This document shows positions 53,312-62,578 of a stretch of 64,000 nt of DNA, piece by piece; the first letter of the stretch is position 1; the number at the start of each line of letters is the position of its first letter. Source of the DNA: Leadbetterella lacustris. Its GTDB lineage: Bacteria; Bacteroidota; Bacteroidia; Cytophagales; Spirosomataceae. The DNA is taken from contig OZ248458.1 of assembly GCA_965234335.1 (NCBI GenBank), positions 194,893 to 258,892 on the forward strand. The letters run 5' to 3'. Position numbers and translations under genes: made by a program. Below the pieces are notes generated by a model that was not told the origin of the DNA, ran no database searches, and saw only the letters and a list, made by a program, of their open reading frames with translations.

Positions 53312-54694
53312 ATGGAAAACACCTTTAAAAAATTTGACCTCAACAAACAGCTGCTTATGGCTGTGGACGACCTAGGTTATACTGAACCCAGCGAGATTCA
53401 AGATAAGGCTATTCCTTTGATATTGGCAGGCCACGATGTGCTTGGAATTGCACAAACGGGCACCGGCAAAACGGCGGCGTACTTGTTGCCGATTTTGATG
53501 AAAATCAAATATGCACAAGGCAAAGATGCCCGCTGCATGGTATTTGCTCCCACACGTGAATTGGTGATGCAGATTGACGCTGCCATTGTGGAACTGGCAA
53601 AATATACCGACATACGACATGTGGCTTTGTTTGGTGGTTTAGGGCCAAAAACACAAATAGAAACGCTCAAAAAAGGAATAGACATCATAGTGGCAACCCC
53701 AGGCAGATTCATGGATTTGTATCTTTTGGGTGAAATCAACACCAGAAGTCTTCAATATTTGGTACTCGACGAAGCCGACAAAATGATGGACATGGGCTTT
53801 ATGCCGCAAATCCGACGAATATTGGAGATTATACCACGCAAAAGGAAGAACCTTTTGTTTTCGGCCACTTTCCAGCCGAGGATTGAAAAACTTTCAGAGG
53901 AGTTCCTTGAAGATCCATTGAAAATAGAAATTACACCATCGGCAACGGCTGCTAGCACCATTACACAGAGCGTCTATCCCGTGCCAAATTTTAAAACTAA
54001 AATTAATCTTTTGGGCTATTTGCTCGACTCTGACGTGATAACCAGAGCAATGGTTTTTTGTAGAACAAAGACCGTAGCCGACAATGTCTTTAAGTTTTTG
54101 GAAAGAAAAGTTTTAGGAGCAAATAGTGTAAGAGTCATCCACGCCAACAAAGGCCAAAATACCCGAATAAATGCCGTAGAAGACTTCCGTGGGGGCAAAA
54201 TAAAGGTTTTGGTATCCACCGATGTAGCAGCAAGAGGCATAGATGTAAATGCAGTGAGCCACGTGATAAACTTTGATGTCCCACTTATTTATGAAGACTA
54301 CGTACACAGAATTGGTCGTACAGGCCGAGCAAAATTAGAAGGCGAAGCCATCACTTTTCTGTTGCCCTCAGAAGAATATCATTTGAATAAAATCCAGAAA
54401 ATCATACGCACCACTGTGCCCGTTCTTGAACTTCCAACTCAAGTACGTATAGAAGAAACGGAGTTTGAAGAAAGCCAAACAATGCTCCGTGAAATGGATG
54501 AGCAACGTAAAAAAGAAGACCCTGACTTCAGAGGAGCGTTCCATGAAAAATCAGAAAAGAATCAGAAGTTTATAAAACTCAGAGAAGCTCAGGCCAAAGC
54601 CAAAGAAAAAGCCAAAGAAAAAGCTCCAAAAACTAAACCAAAGAGTAACTCGAAAAAACCACAAAGTAAGGGCAGTTTTAAGAAGAAATACTAA
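53312..54694 (+). CDS. DEAD-box RNA helicase, RhlE-like with basic tail
   Basis: 460-residue RNA helicase. Motifs: AQTGTGKT (47-54), PTREL (80-84), TPGR (129-132), DEAD (153-156), SAT, STDVAARGID and HRIGRTGR. After about residue 375 the tail becomes strongly charged, and it ends in a Lys/Ala/Ser-rich stretch (KAKEKAKEKAPKTKPKSN, SFKKKY) typical of RNA-binding tails in cold- and ribosome-assembly helicases. It differs clearly from the compact helicase at 15993-17141, so the two are not recent duplicates. Confidence 0.95.
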   Translation: MENTFKKFDLNKQLLMAVDDLGYTEPSEIQDKAIPLILAGHDVLGIAQTGTGKTAAYLLPILMKIKYAQGKDARCMVFAPTRELVMQIDAAIVELAKYTDIRHVALFGGLGPKTQIETLKKGIDIIVATPGRFMDLYLLGEINTRSLQYLVLDEADKMMDMGFMPQIRRILEIIPRKRKNLLFSATFQPRIEKLSEEFLEDPLKIEITPSATAASTITQSVYPVPNFKTKINLLGYLLDSDVITRAMVFCRTKTVADNVFKFLERKVLGANSVRVIHANKGQNTRINAVEDFRGGKIKVLVSTDVAARGIDVNAVSHVINFDVPLIYEDYVHRIGRTGRAKLEGEAITFLLPSEEYHLNKIQKIIRTTVPVLELPTQVRIEETEFEESQTMLREMDEQRKKEDPDFRGAFHEKSEKNQKFIKLREAQAKAKEKAKEKAPKTKPKSNSKKPQSKGSFKKKY

Positions 54695-54775
54695 AGTTGG
54701 GAATTGTAATCCCCAAATTCATATAAATTTAGAGATTACGTTCTCCAGATTAAAGTTTTCTTGAAAGTTAAAAAC

Positions 54776-55564
54776 TCAATAACTTCCTAGTTTCCCTTTT
54801 TCTCCTGAACCTTCAAACTCTGCAAGGGTTGTTTTGGCTATGGCTTTTAAAGCAGAGGAATCGTTGATCATTGTCACAAATTTATAGCCTAAGTCGGCAA
54901 ATAGACGTGCATTTTGAGGTGTAGCGGCATGAATACCAGCTACGAGATTATGCTCAGTAGCTACTGCCAATATTTCTTTGAGAATAGCCAAAAAGCTTGG
55001 GTCCTGAAAATCGGCGAGTTTATCATAACCCAATGACATACTCAAATCCCATGGCCCCACATAAAAGCCGTCCAAATTTGGTACTTTGGCCATTTCTCTG
55101 ATGTTTTTAAGAGCATCGGGCGTTTCTATCATCGCCAGCGTTATGGTGAAATCGTTGGCATGACTGGCGTAATCTTCTCCATACACCACGTTTGAGCGGG
55201 TAGGCCCGAGACTTCTGTTGCCTTTTGGATAATATTTGGCGGCTCTCACAAATGCGGCCGTTTCTTCGGCAGTATCGAGCATCGGGCATATCAAGCCCAC
55301 CACACCAGCATCTAACATACGCATAATATAAGCTGCGTTGTTGTCGGGCAAACGTACAAAAGGCACTGTTCCACTACCTTCCATAGCTTGGAGCATAGGC
55401 AACATGGTGGTCAAGTCAGGTGCTAAACCATGCTGAGCGTCGATGGTCATCACATCAAAACCTACGCTTGCCATTATTTCAGCCGACCACGAACTGGGTG
55501 TACTTATCCAAGCATTGGTAACGGCTTCACCCCTAGCCCATTTTTGTTTTATCTTATTTTGCAT
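54776..55564 (-). CDS. HpcH/HpaI-family aldolase
   Basis: Metal-dependent class II pyruvate aldolase, 262 residues. The family core is TIDAQHGLAPDLTTMLPML, VPFVRLPDNNAAYIMRMLDAG, GVVGLICPMLDTAEE, LAMIETPDAL (metal-binding Glu) and GFYVGPWDLSMSLG (metal-binding Asp). Members cleave 4-hydroxy-2-oxo acids such as 2-keto-3-deoxyglucarate. It lies 1 bp after glpK on the same strand, so the two are co-transcribed; the pairing is unusual. Substrate is not readable. Confidence 0.92.
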   Translation of the reverse strand: MQNKIKQKWARGEAVTNAWISTPSSWSAEIMASVGFDVMTIDAQHGLAPDLTTMLPMLQAMEGSGTVPFVRLPDNNAAYIMRMLDAGVVGLICPMLDTAEETAAFVRAAKYYPKGNRSLGPTRSNVVYGEDYASHANDFTITLAMIETPDALKNIREMAKVPNLDGFYVGPWDLSMSLGYDKLADFQDPSFLAILKEILAVATEHNLVAGIHAATPQNARLFADLGYKFVTMINDSSALKAIAKTTLAEFEGSGEKGKLGSY

Positions 55565-55565
55565 C

Positions 55566-57062
55566 TTAGTCTTCCCAGTTTAACGAACGTTCAATAGCTT
55601 TTTTCCAACCTTTAAAGTTTTTTTCTCTCAAAGTATCGTCCATTTTAGGTGTCCAAGTTTTGTCCACGCCCCAGTTGGCTATCAAGTCATCAAAATTTTC
55701 CCAATATCCTACTGCCAAACCTGCCGCATAGGCTGCACCGAGTGCTGTGGTTTCTATCATCATTGGCCTGATGACAGGCACTTTAAGCATGTCCGACTGA
55801 AACTGCATCAAAAGCTCATTTACTGTCATGCCGCCATCTACTCTGAGCGAGGTTATTTCTATACCAGCGTCTTTTTCCATCGCTTCTAATACATCGAGCG
55901 TTTGGTAAGCTGTAGCTTCCAAAACAGCTCTCGCAATGTGATTTTTGTTTACATATCTTGTCAAACCCGCCACTATGCCACGGGCAGTATTTTCCCAATA
56001 TGGGGCATATAATCCTGAAAAAGCCGGTACAAAATAAGCTCCTCCGTTGTCGTCCACAGCCTCCGCCAACGTCTGTATTTCGCTGCTTTCTTTTATCAAA
56101 CCTAGGTTGTCTCTCACCCATTGTACCAAAGCTCCTGTTATGGCCACCGAACCTTCTAATGCAAAATGAACAGGCTGGTTTTCAAATTGATAGGCCACGG
56201 TTGTCAAAAGACCGTATTTGGATGGAATGGCTTTTTCGCCCGTATTGAGCAACATAAAACAACCGGTACCATAAGTATTTTTAGCCTCGCCGGGCTTGAA
56301 ACAAGTTTGGCCAACCAAGGCCGCTTGTTGATCTCCCAAAATTCCTGCAATCGGAACACCAGCCAAAGGCTCAGCCGTAATGTCGCCGTATTTCATGCTG
56401 CTAGGTTTTATTTCTGGCAACATAGCTTTGGGAATATTCAATTTCTGAAGAATTTCGTCGTCCCAAGTTTGGGTTTGAAGATTCATCAACTGGGTTCTGG
56501 ATGCATTGGTTACATCAGTAATATGGATTCCGCCTTTTATACCGCCAGTCAGATTCCACACCAAAAACGTATCCATGTTTCCGAAAATGGCCTCTCCCTT
56601 TTCGGCATCTTCACTAAGACCTTCTACGTTTTCAAGCAACCATTGTATCTTTAATCCACTGAAATAGGTTGCCAATGGAAGTCCGGTTTTTGCCCTTATC
56701 CAGTCGCTACCGATTTCTTTTTCCAGTTTCTCTACTGTTTTACCCACGCGGGTATCTTGCCAAACCAAGGCATTATAATAAGCTTTGCCTGTACGTTTGT
56801 TCCAAACCACAGCGGTTTCTCTTTGGTTGGTAATACCGCAAGCAACGATATTTTCTATTTTTATGCCTTTTTTTATACGAGCTTGGGCTATAACTTCTTG
56901 GGTATTTTTCCAGATTTCCTCAGGATTGTGTTCCACCCAGCCGGGCTGCGGATAAATCTGTTCGTGTTCTTTTTGGGCTACCGATACGATTTCTCCTTTT
57001 TTATCAAAAAAAATGCATCGTGTACTGGTAGTGCCTTGGTCAATGGAGGCAATTAATTTCAT
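55566..57062 (-). CDS. glpK: Glycerol kinase
   Basis: FGGY-family kinase, 498 residues, making sn-glycerol 3-phosphate. IASIDQGTTSTRCIFF is the N-terminal loop; QKEHEQIYPQPGWVEHNPEEIW, ACGITNQRETAVVW, LGDQQAALVGQTCFKPGEAKNTYGTGCF (read in parts) and RVDGGMTVNELLMQFQSD are diagnostic of GlpK among FGGY kinases. No glpF or glpD is adjacent. It heads a two-gene unit with the HpaI-type aldolase. Confidence 0.96.
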   Translation of the reverse strand: MKLIASIDQGTTSTRCIFFDKKGEIVSVAQKEHEQIYPQPGWVEHNPEEIWKNTQEVIAQARIKKGIKIENIVACGITNQRETAVVWNKRTGKAYYNALVWQDTRVGKTVEKLEKEIGSDWIRAKTGLPLATYFSGLKIQWLLENVEGLSEDAEKGEAIFGNMDTFLVWNLTGGIKGGIHITDVTNASRTQLMNLQTQTWDDEILQKLNIPKAMLPEIKPSSMKYGDITAEPLAGVPIAGILGDQQAALVGQTCFKPGEAKNTYGTGCFMLLNTGEKAIPSKYGLLTTVAYQFENQPVHFALEGSVAITGALVQWVRDNLGLIKESSEIQTLAEAVDDNGGAYFVPAFSGLYAPYWENTARGIVAGLTRYVNKNHIARAVLEATAYQTLDVLEAMEKDAGIEITSLRVDGGMTVNELLMQFQSDMLKVPVIRPMMIETTALGAAYAAGLAVGYWENFDDLIANWGVDKTWTPKMDDTLREKNFKGWKKAIERSLNWED

Positions 57063-57216
57063 AAATTTAATTTTACCGCTAAGTTGCTTCGACGCAAAGA
57101 AAGGATTTATTTCTCTTTGATTCTATTAACTCAGGAATGGTAGTTTCTTTAAGGTTGATTTTAAAATAATCCCTAAATTAGTGTAAAAATTGGTTTTAAT
57201 AAACCTAAATTCAAAA

Positions 57217-57996
57217 ATGTTGAAATTCTTTAAATTTCTGATAATTGTATCTTTTCTTTTGGTCATAATAGTATTGTATTTTCAAGATATTGTCGTTTTG
57301 CATCCTATAAAGTTGGCCAAAGAATATGATTACAAATTTGATGAGCCTTTTGAGGAAATTAATTTTTCGCCTCAAACCAAAACTCAAATTAATGGTCTTT
57401 TATTTAGGGCAAAAAACTCAAAAGGCCTAGTTTTTTATAACCACGGCAATGCTGACAATTTGCAAAGGTGGGGAAGGCATTCTGCGGATTTTACAAAACT
57501 TAGTTACGATGTTTTTTTCTATGATTACCGAGGTTTTGGCAAAAGTTCAGGAAAATTTTCAGAGCAAGTGATTTTAAATGATGCGGTTTTTCTTTTTGAT
57601 AAAATGAAAGCCGAATATACTGAAAAGAAGATAATTATTTATGGCCGATCACTTGGAACAGGTGTGGCAACTTATGTAGCTAAAAACCGAAAAGCCGATG
57701 CCTTAATTTTAGAGACACCCTATTACAATATGGCCGATGTAGGCAAGTCTTGGTTGCCTTTTGTCTCTTTTGAGAAGTTTATAAAGTACAAATTCCCAAG
57801 CAATGAATGGATAAAAGATGTAGTGATGCCAATTACCATTTTCCATGGCACCAAAGACGCTGTTGTACCCTATTCATCAGGCGAAAAACTTTCAAAGATT
57901 ATTGATTGTAAATTGATTACAATAGAAAATGGTAAACATAAAAATTTGGCGGTATTTGAAAAATACCATTCGGAACTTAGTAAATTATTGCAATAA
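57217..57996 (+). CDS. Membrane-anchored alpha/beta hydrolase
   Basis: 259-residue serine hydrolase. One N-terminal TM helix (FFKFLIIVSFLLVIIVLYF) anchors the protein, with the hydrolase domain probably facing the periplasm. Motifs: VFYNHGNADNLQRW (oxyanion region), nucleophile Ser145 in YGRSLGTG, Asp214 in FHGTKDAVVPY and His241 in ENGKHKNL. This is the BEM46/ABHD13-like type. ATG at 57217 is used rather than an in-frame TTG at 57190. Substrate unknown. Confidence 0.9.
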   Translation: MLKFFKFLIIVSFLLVIIVLYFQDIVVLHPIKLAKEYDYKFDEPFEEINFSPQTKTQINGLLFRAKNSKGLVFYNHGNADNLQRWGRHSADFTKLSYDVFFYDYRGFGKSSGKFSEQVILNDAVFLFDKMKAEYTEKKIIIYGRSLGTGVATYVAKNRKADALILETPYYNMADVGKSWLPFVSFEKFIKYKFPSNEWIKDVVMPITIFHGTKDAVVPYSSGEKLSKIIDCKLITIENGKHKNLAVFEKYHSELSKLLQ

Positions 57997-58124
57997 ATAC
58001 TTATAAGTTTTTAAGCGAATTCTAATGCAAAAGGTTTCCAACTGACAAGGCAGAAAAGTTTTAATTATTATACCATACATTTATACAAATCGGGCTTTGA
58101 AATCTATATAATTTTCTCTGAAAA

Positions 58125-58532
58125 CTAGGGAGCATCAAAACCAAACTGGCGATAAAGTCCGTGCGTGTCGGTAGTAGCCAAAGGACATATTATGAGGTTT
58201 TTGAACTCCGGAATTCCCATTATGCATTCCAGCAGAAACTTTAACAAACCAATTCCACGGTGTTCTTCTAAGACAGAAACATCTGCCAAATATGCAAAAG
58301 AAGATTAGTCTATAACAACCCTGCAATGGCCCACTTACACGTTTTCAGATGTGTAAACACCAAAAATAACACAGTATTTTGCCGCATTTTTGACTATTTC
58401 GAGAAGAATATTCTCTGACCAATAGGAGCGTTTGAGATAATCATGAATCACCTCAAAATCCAGCAGAGTTTTATCTGTACTTGTACTGATATAATAATCG
58501 TTTTTTTCGAATCGGTAGGTTTCGAGGAACAT
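58125..58532 (-). pseudogene. GNAT N-acetyltransferase with two nonsense codons
   Basis: Reads as one frame of 136 codons with two stops. After TDKTLLDFEVIHDYLKRSYW and FGVYTSENV comes TAA where this family usually has Gln (one C-to-T change), then VGHCRVVID, a second TAA where Tyr is usual, and then the intact acetyl-CoA-binding half: FAYLADVSVLEEHRGIGL, FLLECIMGIPEF and LATTDTHGLYRQFGF. The absence of frameshifts suggests recent inactivation. It lies 1 bp downstream of the PIN toxin gene, same strand. Confidence 0.85.
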
Positions 58533-58533
58533 G

Positions 58534-58938
58534 TTATTTTAGAAATTCTAAAAATTGTTTTATCGAAAGTATTTCTAAATTATCAATTGGATTTAAAATC
58601 AACAAATCCAAATCTCCCGTTAAAAACTGTGATGAAGAATCGAAAGCTAAATTTATCAAAAAATCATCTCTCTCGTCCCTACAATATCTTTTATTTGAGA
58701 TTGATTGCTCCAAAAAGCAATTATTATTAAGAATAGAAAAAAGCTGATTTGTTCTCTCCTGAGTTAAATATTTCCTCAATTTTGGTTTTGCTAAGGTTGT
58801 AGTTATTTCATCCAAAAGCTCCTCACTAACTACAATGACTGCTTCTGAATTTTCAATAATACTAATCAAATCTTCTGTGACAGACCTACTACCAATAGCT
58901 AGACTAACCCATATATTCGTGTCAATTACTATTTTCAT
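58534..58938 (-). CDS. PIN-domain toxin of a type II toxin-antitoxin pair
   Basis: 134-residue PIN-domain protein, probably a metal-dependent RNase. IVIDTNIWVSLAIG gives the first acidic residue Asp6; SEELLDEITTTLAKPKLRKYLT, RDERDDFLINLAFDSSSQ and FLTGDLDLLIL supply the remaining acidic positions. It matches the subgroup called putative toxin component, PIN family. The gene overlaps the upstream small gene by 17 bp, the normal antitoxin-toxin order. Confidence 0.88.
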   Translation of the reverse strand: MKIVIDTNIWVSLAIGSRSVTEDLISIIENSEAVIVVSEELLDEITTTLAKPKLRKYLTQERTNQLFSILNNNCFLEQSISNKRYCRDERDDFLINLAFDSSSQFLTGDLDLLILNPIDNLEILSIKQFLEFLK

Positions 58939-59173
58939 AACGACTTTTTCTCACATCCTTAATTTCGTTCATGATTTCTTCATCAGTGATATCAGGTTCT
59001 TTTCCTGGCAAGTAACTTATCAGTAAATTCATCTTTTCAATGAGAGCATTTTTTTCCTGATTTTCATCTATCGGCAAAATAATAACATCAAATTTTTTTT
59101 GAGTATACCCTTTTGGTAAGGTTATAGTCAGTTTGCCTTCATGAGGGATAAGTGTTTGCCTTAATGCATCCAT
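58922..59173 (-). CDS. Antitoxin of the PIN toxin pair
   Basis: 83-residue protein. The N-terminus LIPHEGKLTITLPKGYTQKKFDVIILPID looks like a short beta segment as in AbrB-like or related antitoxins, though I cannot assign the fold firmly. The C-terminal half (EPDITDEEIMNEIKDVRKSRY) is charged and helix-prone, as expected for a toxin-wrapping tail. Overlap with the toxin gene supports the call more than the sequence does. Confidence 0.8.
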   Translation of the reverse strand: MDALRQTLIPHEGKLTITLPKGYTQKKFDVIILPIDENQEKNALIEKMNLLISYLPGKEPDITDEEIMNEIKDVRKSRYENSN

Positions 59174-59220
59174 TCTTTTTAGCTATTTAGAATACCAAAT
59201 TAACAATTAAATTCAACATT

Positions 59221-60072
59221 TCAATACTTACAAGCCTCGTTATCTTCTTTTACATAATGGCTTTTGAAGTTTTTGGCTTTCGGGTCCATGCAGCCTTTGA
59301 GGTTGAGTATTTCTACTTTTCTGAATTCTATCGGGTGGCTTTCGCTTTGCAGTGAGATACTGCCCTCTGTCAGTGGCTTGCCGTCTGGCTTAAAGATTGG
59401 GTCAAATCCGCTGACCACACCCCCACCAATGGTAGGTTTTTCGTAACTCATCACCAACTCGCCGTTGATATAATGCCTTATCAATGAATCGCCCAAGACC
59501 TCTACTTCTGCCCTCACCCATTGGTCGCCGTCGAAAGTCTTCGACTTTGAATTGATACAATGACGAGTGTCAAATTTTCCTTCATACACGACATTCGTAC
59601 CTGGCGTGCAAAGGTTACAAGTTGTTCTTGGTTTGCCGTCGCTGTTACCTCCGAGCAACTGCACTTCTATCGATATCGGAAAATCCTGGTCTTTGAGCAT
59701 ACTTGTGGCTGGCTGGCCGTGAACCATAATGCCCGAGTTTCTGAATGCCCAACCTTCGCCCTCGTTGGCTTGGTTTCCTACAAAACGGTATTCTGTGGCT
59801 ATTTTATAATACGAAAAAGTCTCTTTGTAGAACAAATGCCCGTAACGCTGATTAAATTTGTCGTAGCCGTCGTAATTGACCACTATCTTTTTGTCTTTTA
59901 CACTAAATGTATTGGCAAAGTTATCGTTTAGCTCATAATTTCTGATTTTTATGTCCCAGCCTTTGAGGTTTTTGCCATTGAAAAGCTGCCGCCATTCTTT
60001 TTTTGGGGCCGTTATTTGGGCAAAAGCCATGTTAGAGAGCAGAAGAATAAGGGATAAGAGTATTTTTTTCAT
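59221..60072 (-). CDS. Exported DUF1080 (3-keto-disaccharide hydrolase-like) protein
   Basis: 283-residue exported protein; signal peptide KKILLSLILLLSNMAFAQ. The concanavalin-like DUF1080 domain contains WRQLFNGKNLKGWDIKI, GHLFYKETFSYYKIATEYRF, NSGIMVHGQ, SIEVQLLGGNSDG, WVRAEVEVLGDSLIRHYINGE and SISLQSESHPIEFRKVEIL. The C-terminal GCMDPKAKNFKSHYV ending in EACKY is a small Cys-paired add-on. Members of this family act on glycosides oxidised at C3. It is divergent from the GMC/subunit-3 pair, 138 bp away, which fits such a route. Confidence 0.9.
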   Translation of the reverse strand: MKKILLSLILLLSNMAFAQITAPKKEWRQLFNGKNLKGWDIKIRNYELNDNFANTFSVKDKKIVVNYDGYDKFNQRYGHLFYKETFSYYKIATEYRFVGNQANEGEGWAFRNSGIMVHGQPATSMLKDQDFPISIEVQLLGGNSDGKPRTTCNLCTPGTNVVYEGKFDTRHCINSKSKTFDGDQWVRAEVEVLGDSLIRHYINGELVMSYEKPTIGGGVVSGFDPIFKPDGKPLTEGSISLQSESHPIEFRKVEILNLKGCMDPKAKNFKSHYVKEDNEACKY

Positions 60073-60210
60073 GAGGTTGACTAAAAATGAATGATAAATA
60101 ATAGACTCAAATTTAGCCGAAAATATAATTATTCAATCATTTAATAAGCATTTCGAAAAAATATTGATAATTTTAAACTTATTTGTGAATTCAACCAAAT
60201 TAATTTATCT

Positions 60211-60732
60211 ATGAAACGAAGAGAGGTTTTTTCAAATCTCGGATTGGGTGCTTTAGGCGTTATTGCACTGCCCGCTTGGGCAAATGGTTGGTCAGGGACT
60301 AATATAAAAAAAGACAATTTAGGATTGAGTTTAGATCAAAACAGCCTACTTGAAGATTTAGCCGAAACTATCATTCCAGAAACCGATACCCCTGGAGCTA
60401 AAACTTTAGAAATTGCCAAGTTTATTAAAACCATAGTGGCCGACATTTACTCGCCCGAAGACAAGGAAAGGTTTAAAGTTGCGGTGAGCAAAGTGGAAGA
60501 TATTTCGAAACTTCTGTATGGCAAAACCTACAATGAATGCTCAAAACCGCAAAAAATACACTTGCTTCAAGGCCTCGACATGAGCTCCGATAAAGACCAA
60601 AAGTGGTTTTTTAATACCACCAAAAGGCTGTCTGTGCAAGCCTACACTACTTCAGAATATTTTTTAACCAACATTGCCAAGTTTGAGTTTGCCCCAGGCA
60701 GATACCTCGGCTGTGTACCTGTACCTCAATAA
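60211..60732 (+). CDS. Gluconate 2-dehydrogenase subunit 3-family protein, Tat-exported
   Basis: 173-residue small subunit of a GMC-type sugar dehydrogenase. It begins with a twin-arginine-like signal (Arg3-Arg4, EVFSNLGLGALGVIALPAWA). The mature part has LLEDLAETIIPETDTPGAK, the family hallmark, then helical segments and QAYTTSEYFLTNI near the end. The adjacent GMC subunit has no signal of its own, so this protein probably carries it through the Tat system. The genes are 2 bp apart. Confidence 0.9.
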   Translation: MKRREVFSNLGLGALGVIALPAWANGWSGTNIKKDNLGLSLDQNSLLEDLAETIIPETDTPGAKTLEIAKFIKTIVADIYSPEDKERFKVAVSKVEDISKLLYGKTYNECSKPQKIHLLQGLDMSSDKDQKWFFNTTKRLSVQAYTTSEYFLTNIAKFEFAPGRYLGCVPVPQ

Positions 60733-60734
60733 AA

Positions 60735-62441
60735 ATGTTTATACCCGATAAAAAGAAAAGAACTTTTGACGCCATAGTAGTTGGCTCAGGAATAAGCGGC
60801 GGCTGGTCTGCCAAAGAATTGTGCGAAAAAGGCCTAAAAACCTTGGTGCTGGAGCGTGGCCGCGATGTAAAACACATTGTGGATTATCCAACTACCATGA
60901 CCCAACCGTGGGAGTTTGAACACCGTGGACAGCTGAACCACGACTTTAAGAAAGAGAACCCCATCATCAGCAAATGCTATGCTTTTTATGAAGGCACTAC
61001 GCAGTTTTTTGTGAAAGATAAGGAGCATCCTTATGTACAAGAAAAGCCCTTCGACTGGATCAGAGGCTACCAAGTAGGCGGAAAGTCACTCATGTGGGCT
61101 CGCCAAACACAACGCTGGAGCAAGTATGACTTTGAAGGTCCTGCACGTGATGGTTTTGCGGTAGAATGGCCCGTGACGTATGACGAAATGGCTCCATGGT
61201 ATAGCCACGTGGAGAAATTTGCAGGTATATCGGGCAACAAAGACGGATTAGACACCCTGCCAGACGGTGATTTTTTGCCACCACACGAAATGAACTGCGT
61301 AGAGGATTATTTCAGCCAAAAAGTAGCCCAAAAATACGGCAAAGACCGCCATGTAATTATTGGACGTGCGGCTCACCTGACCAAGCCGAATCAGATACAC
61401 TTTGACCAAGGCCGGGCCCAATGTCAAAACCGGGCCATCTGTGAGCGTGGCTGTCCTTATGGTGGATATTTCAGCAGCAACGCCTCCACCATTCCGTGGG
61501 CCATGAAAACAGGTAAAATGACGCTAAGAACTGACAGTGTAGTGCATTCGATTATATATGACGACAAACTGGGCAAAGCCACTGGCGTGCGGGTGATAGA
61601 CGCCAACACCAAGGAAATGACGGAGTATTATGCCAAAATAATATTTGTAAATGCGGCAGCCATCAATACCAACTTGATATTGTTAAACTCCACCTCGGCA
61701 CGCTTCCCTAACGGCCTCGGTAACGACTCAGGCGTGTTGGGCAAATATGTAGCCTTTCATAATTACAGAGCAAGAGTATCGGGCGAGTACGAAGGATTTT
61801 TGGACAAAACAACGGAAGGAAAACGCCCAAACAGCCCTTATATACCGAGATTCAGAAACGTACTGAAACAAGAAACTGACTTTTTGAGAGGCTATGCGGC
61901 GGGTTTTGGAGCCAACAGGATGTCGTGGAACAAAAACGAAGGCTTGGGAGAAACGTTAAAGGACAACCTCGCCAAGAGAGAATATGGCAACTGGAGCGTA
62001 GGCTCGCACATGATGGGCGAAACTATACCGAAAGAAAGCAATTTTGTGGCTTTGGATAAAACCCTCAAGGATCCATTCGGGATGCCGCAGCTACGCATAT
62101 CGGTGGACTACGACAACAACGACGAGAAAATGGTGAAAGACTACATAGAGCAGATGACGGAGATGTTTACGATGGCGGGCTTTACAAACATAAAGGCCAA
62201 CGACAGCAAACAGCCTGCTGGCCTTGACATACACGAAATGGGCGGCGTTCGTATGGGCAAAGACCCAAAAACCTCCATGCTGAACGGCTTTAACCAGCTG
62301 CACGCCTGCAAAAACGTTTTTGTGACCGACGGAGCCTGCATGACCTCCACTTCTACCCAAAACCCATCACTGACCTACATGGCCTTCTCCGCCAGAGCTG
62401 TTGATTATGCGGTGAAGGAGATGCGGAAGAAGAATTTGTAG
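60735..62441 (+). CDS. GMC-family FAD-dependent sugar oxidoreductase (large subunit)
   Basis: 568-residue flavoprotein. FAD loop GSGISGGWSAKELCEKG (from residue 17) and VLERGRD at the end of strand 2. The Cys-containing AICERGCPYGGYFSSN is typical of glucoside 3-dehydrogenase/gluconate dehydrogenase relatives. The C-terminus has HEMGGVRMGKDP, FVTDGACMTSTSTQNPSLTY with the active-site His/Asn region, and a final helix. Together with the subunit-3 gene it should oxidise sugars or glycosides, perhaps at C3, in the periplasm; no cytochrome subunit is adjacent. A terminator follows. Confidence 0.92.
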   Translation: MFIPDKKKRTFDAIVVGSGISGGWSAKELCEKGLKTLVLERGRDVKHIVDYPTTMTQPWEFEHRGQLNHDFKKENPIISKCYAFYEGTTQFFVKDKEHPYVQEKPFDWIRGYQVGGKSLMWARQTQRWSKYDFEGPARDGFAVEWPVTYDEMAPWYSHVEKFAGISGNKDGLDTLPDGDFLPPHEMNCVEDYFSQKVAQKYGKDRHVIIGRAAHLTKPNQIHFDQGRAQCQNRAICERGCPYGGYFSSNASTIPWAMKTGKMTLRTDSVVHSIIYDDKLGKATGVRVIDANTKEMTEYYAKIIFVNAAAINTNLILLNSTSARFPNGLGNDSGVLGKYVAFHNYRARVSGEYEGFLDKTTEGKRPNSPYIPRFRNVLKQETDFLRGYAAGFGANRMSWNKNEGLGETLKDNLAKREYGNWSVGSHMMGETIPKESNFVALDKTLKDPFGMPQLRISVDYDNNDEKMVKDYIEQMTEMFTMAGFTNIKANDSKQPAGLDIHEMGGVRMGKDPKTSMLNGFNQLHACKNVFVTDGACMTSTSTQNPSLTYMAFSARAVDYAVKEMRKKNL

Positions 62442-62464
62442 GCTGAAAGATTTAGATTTTTTGG

Positions 62465-62498
62465 AACACCTCAGAGCTTGGCTTTGGGGTGTTTTTTT
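62465..62498 (+). terminator. Intrinsic terminator after the GMC gene
   Basis: AACACC pairs with GGTGTT (62465-62470 with 62488-62493), extended inward through G-U pairs to a 3-base loop; seven T follow. Confidence 0.82.
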
Positions 62499-62578
62499 GA
62501 TAGTATCAATGTTGATTATTTAACATAGATTACTTTTAAGTAACTATGTATTAACTTTGATGGATAAAATTTAATGAA

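Noticed and set aside
59560..59931. 123-codon plus-strand frame
   Set aside because: Antisense shadow of the DUF1080 gene with no family features.
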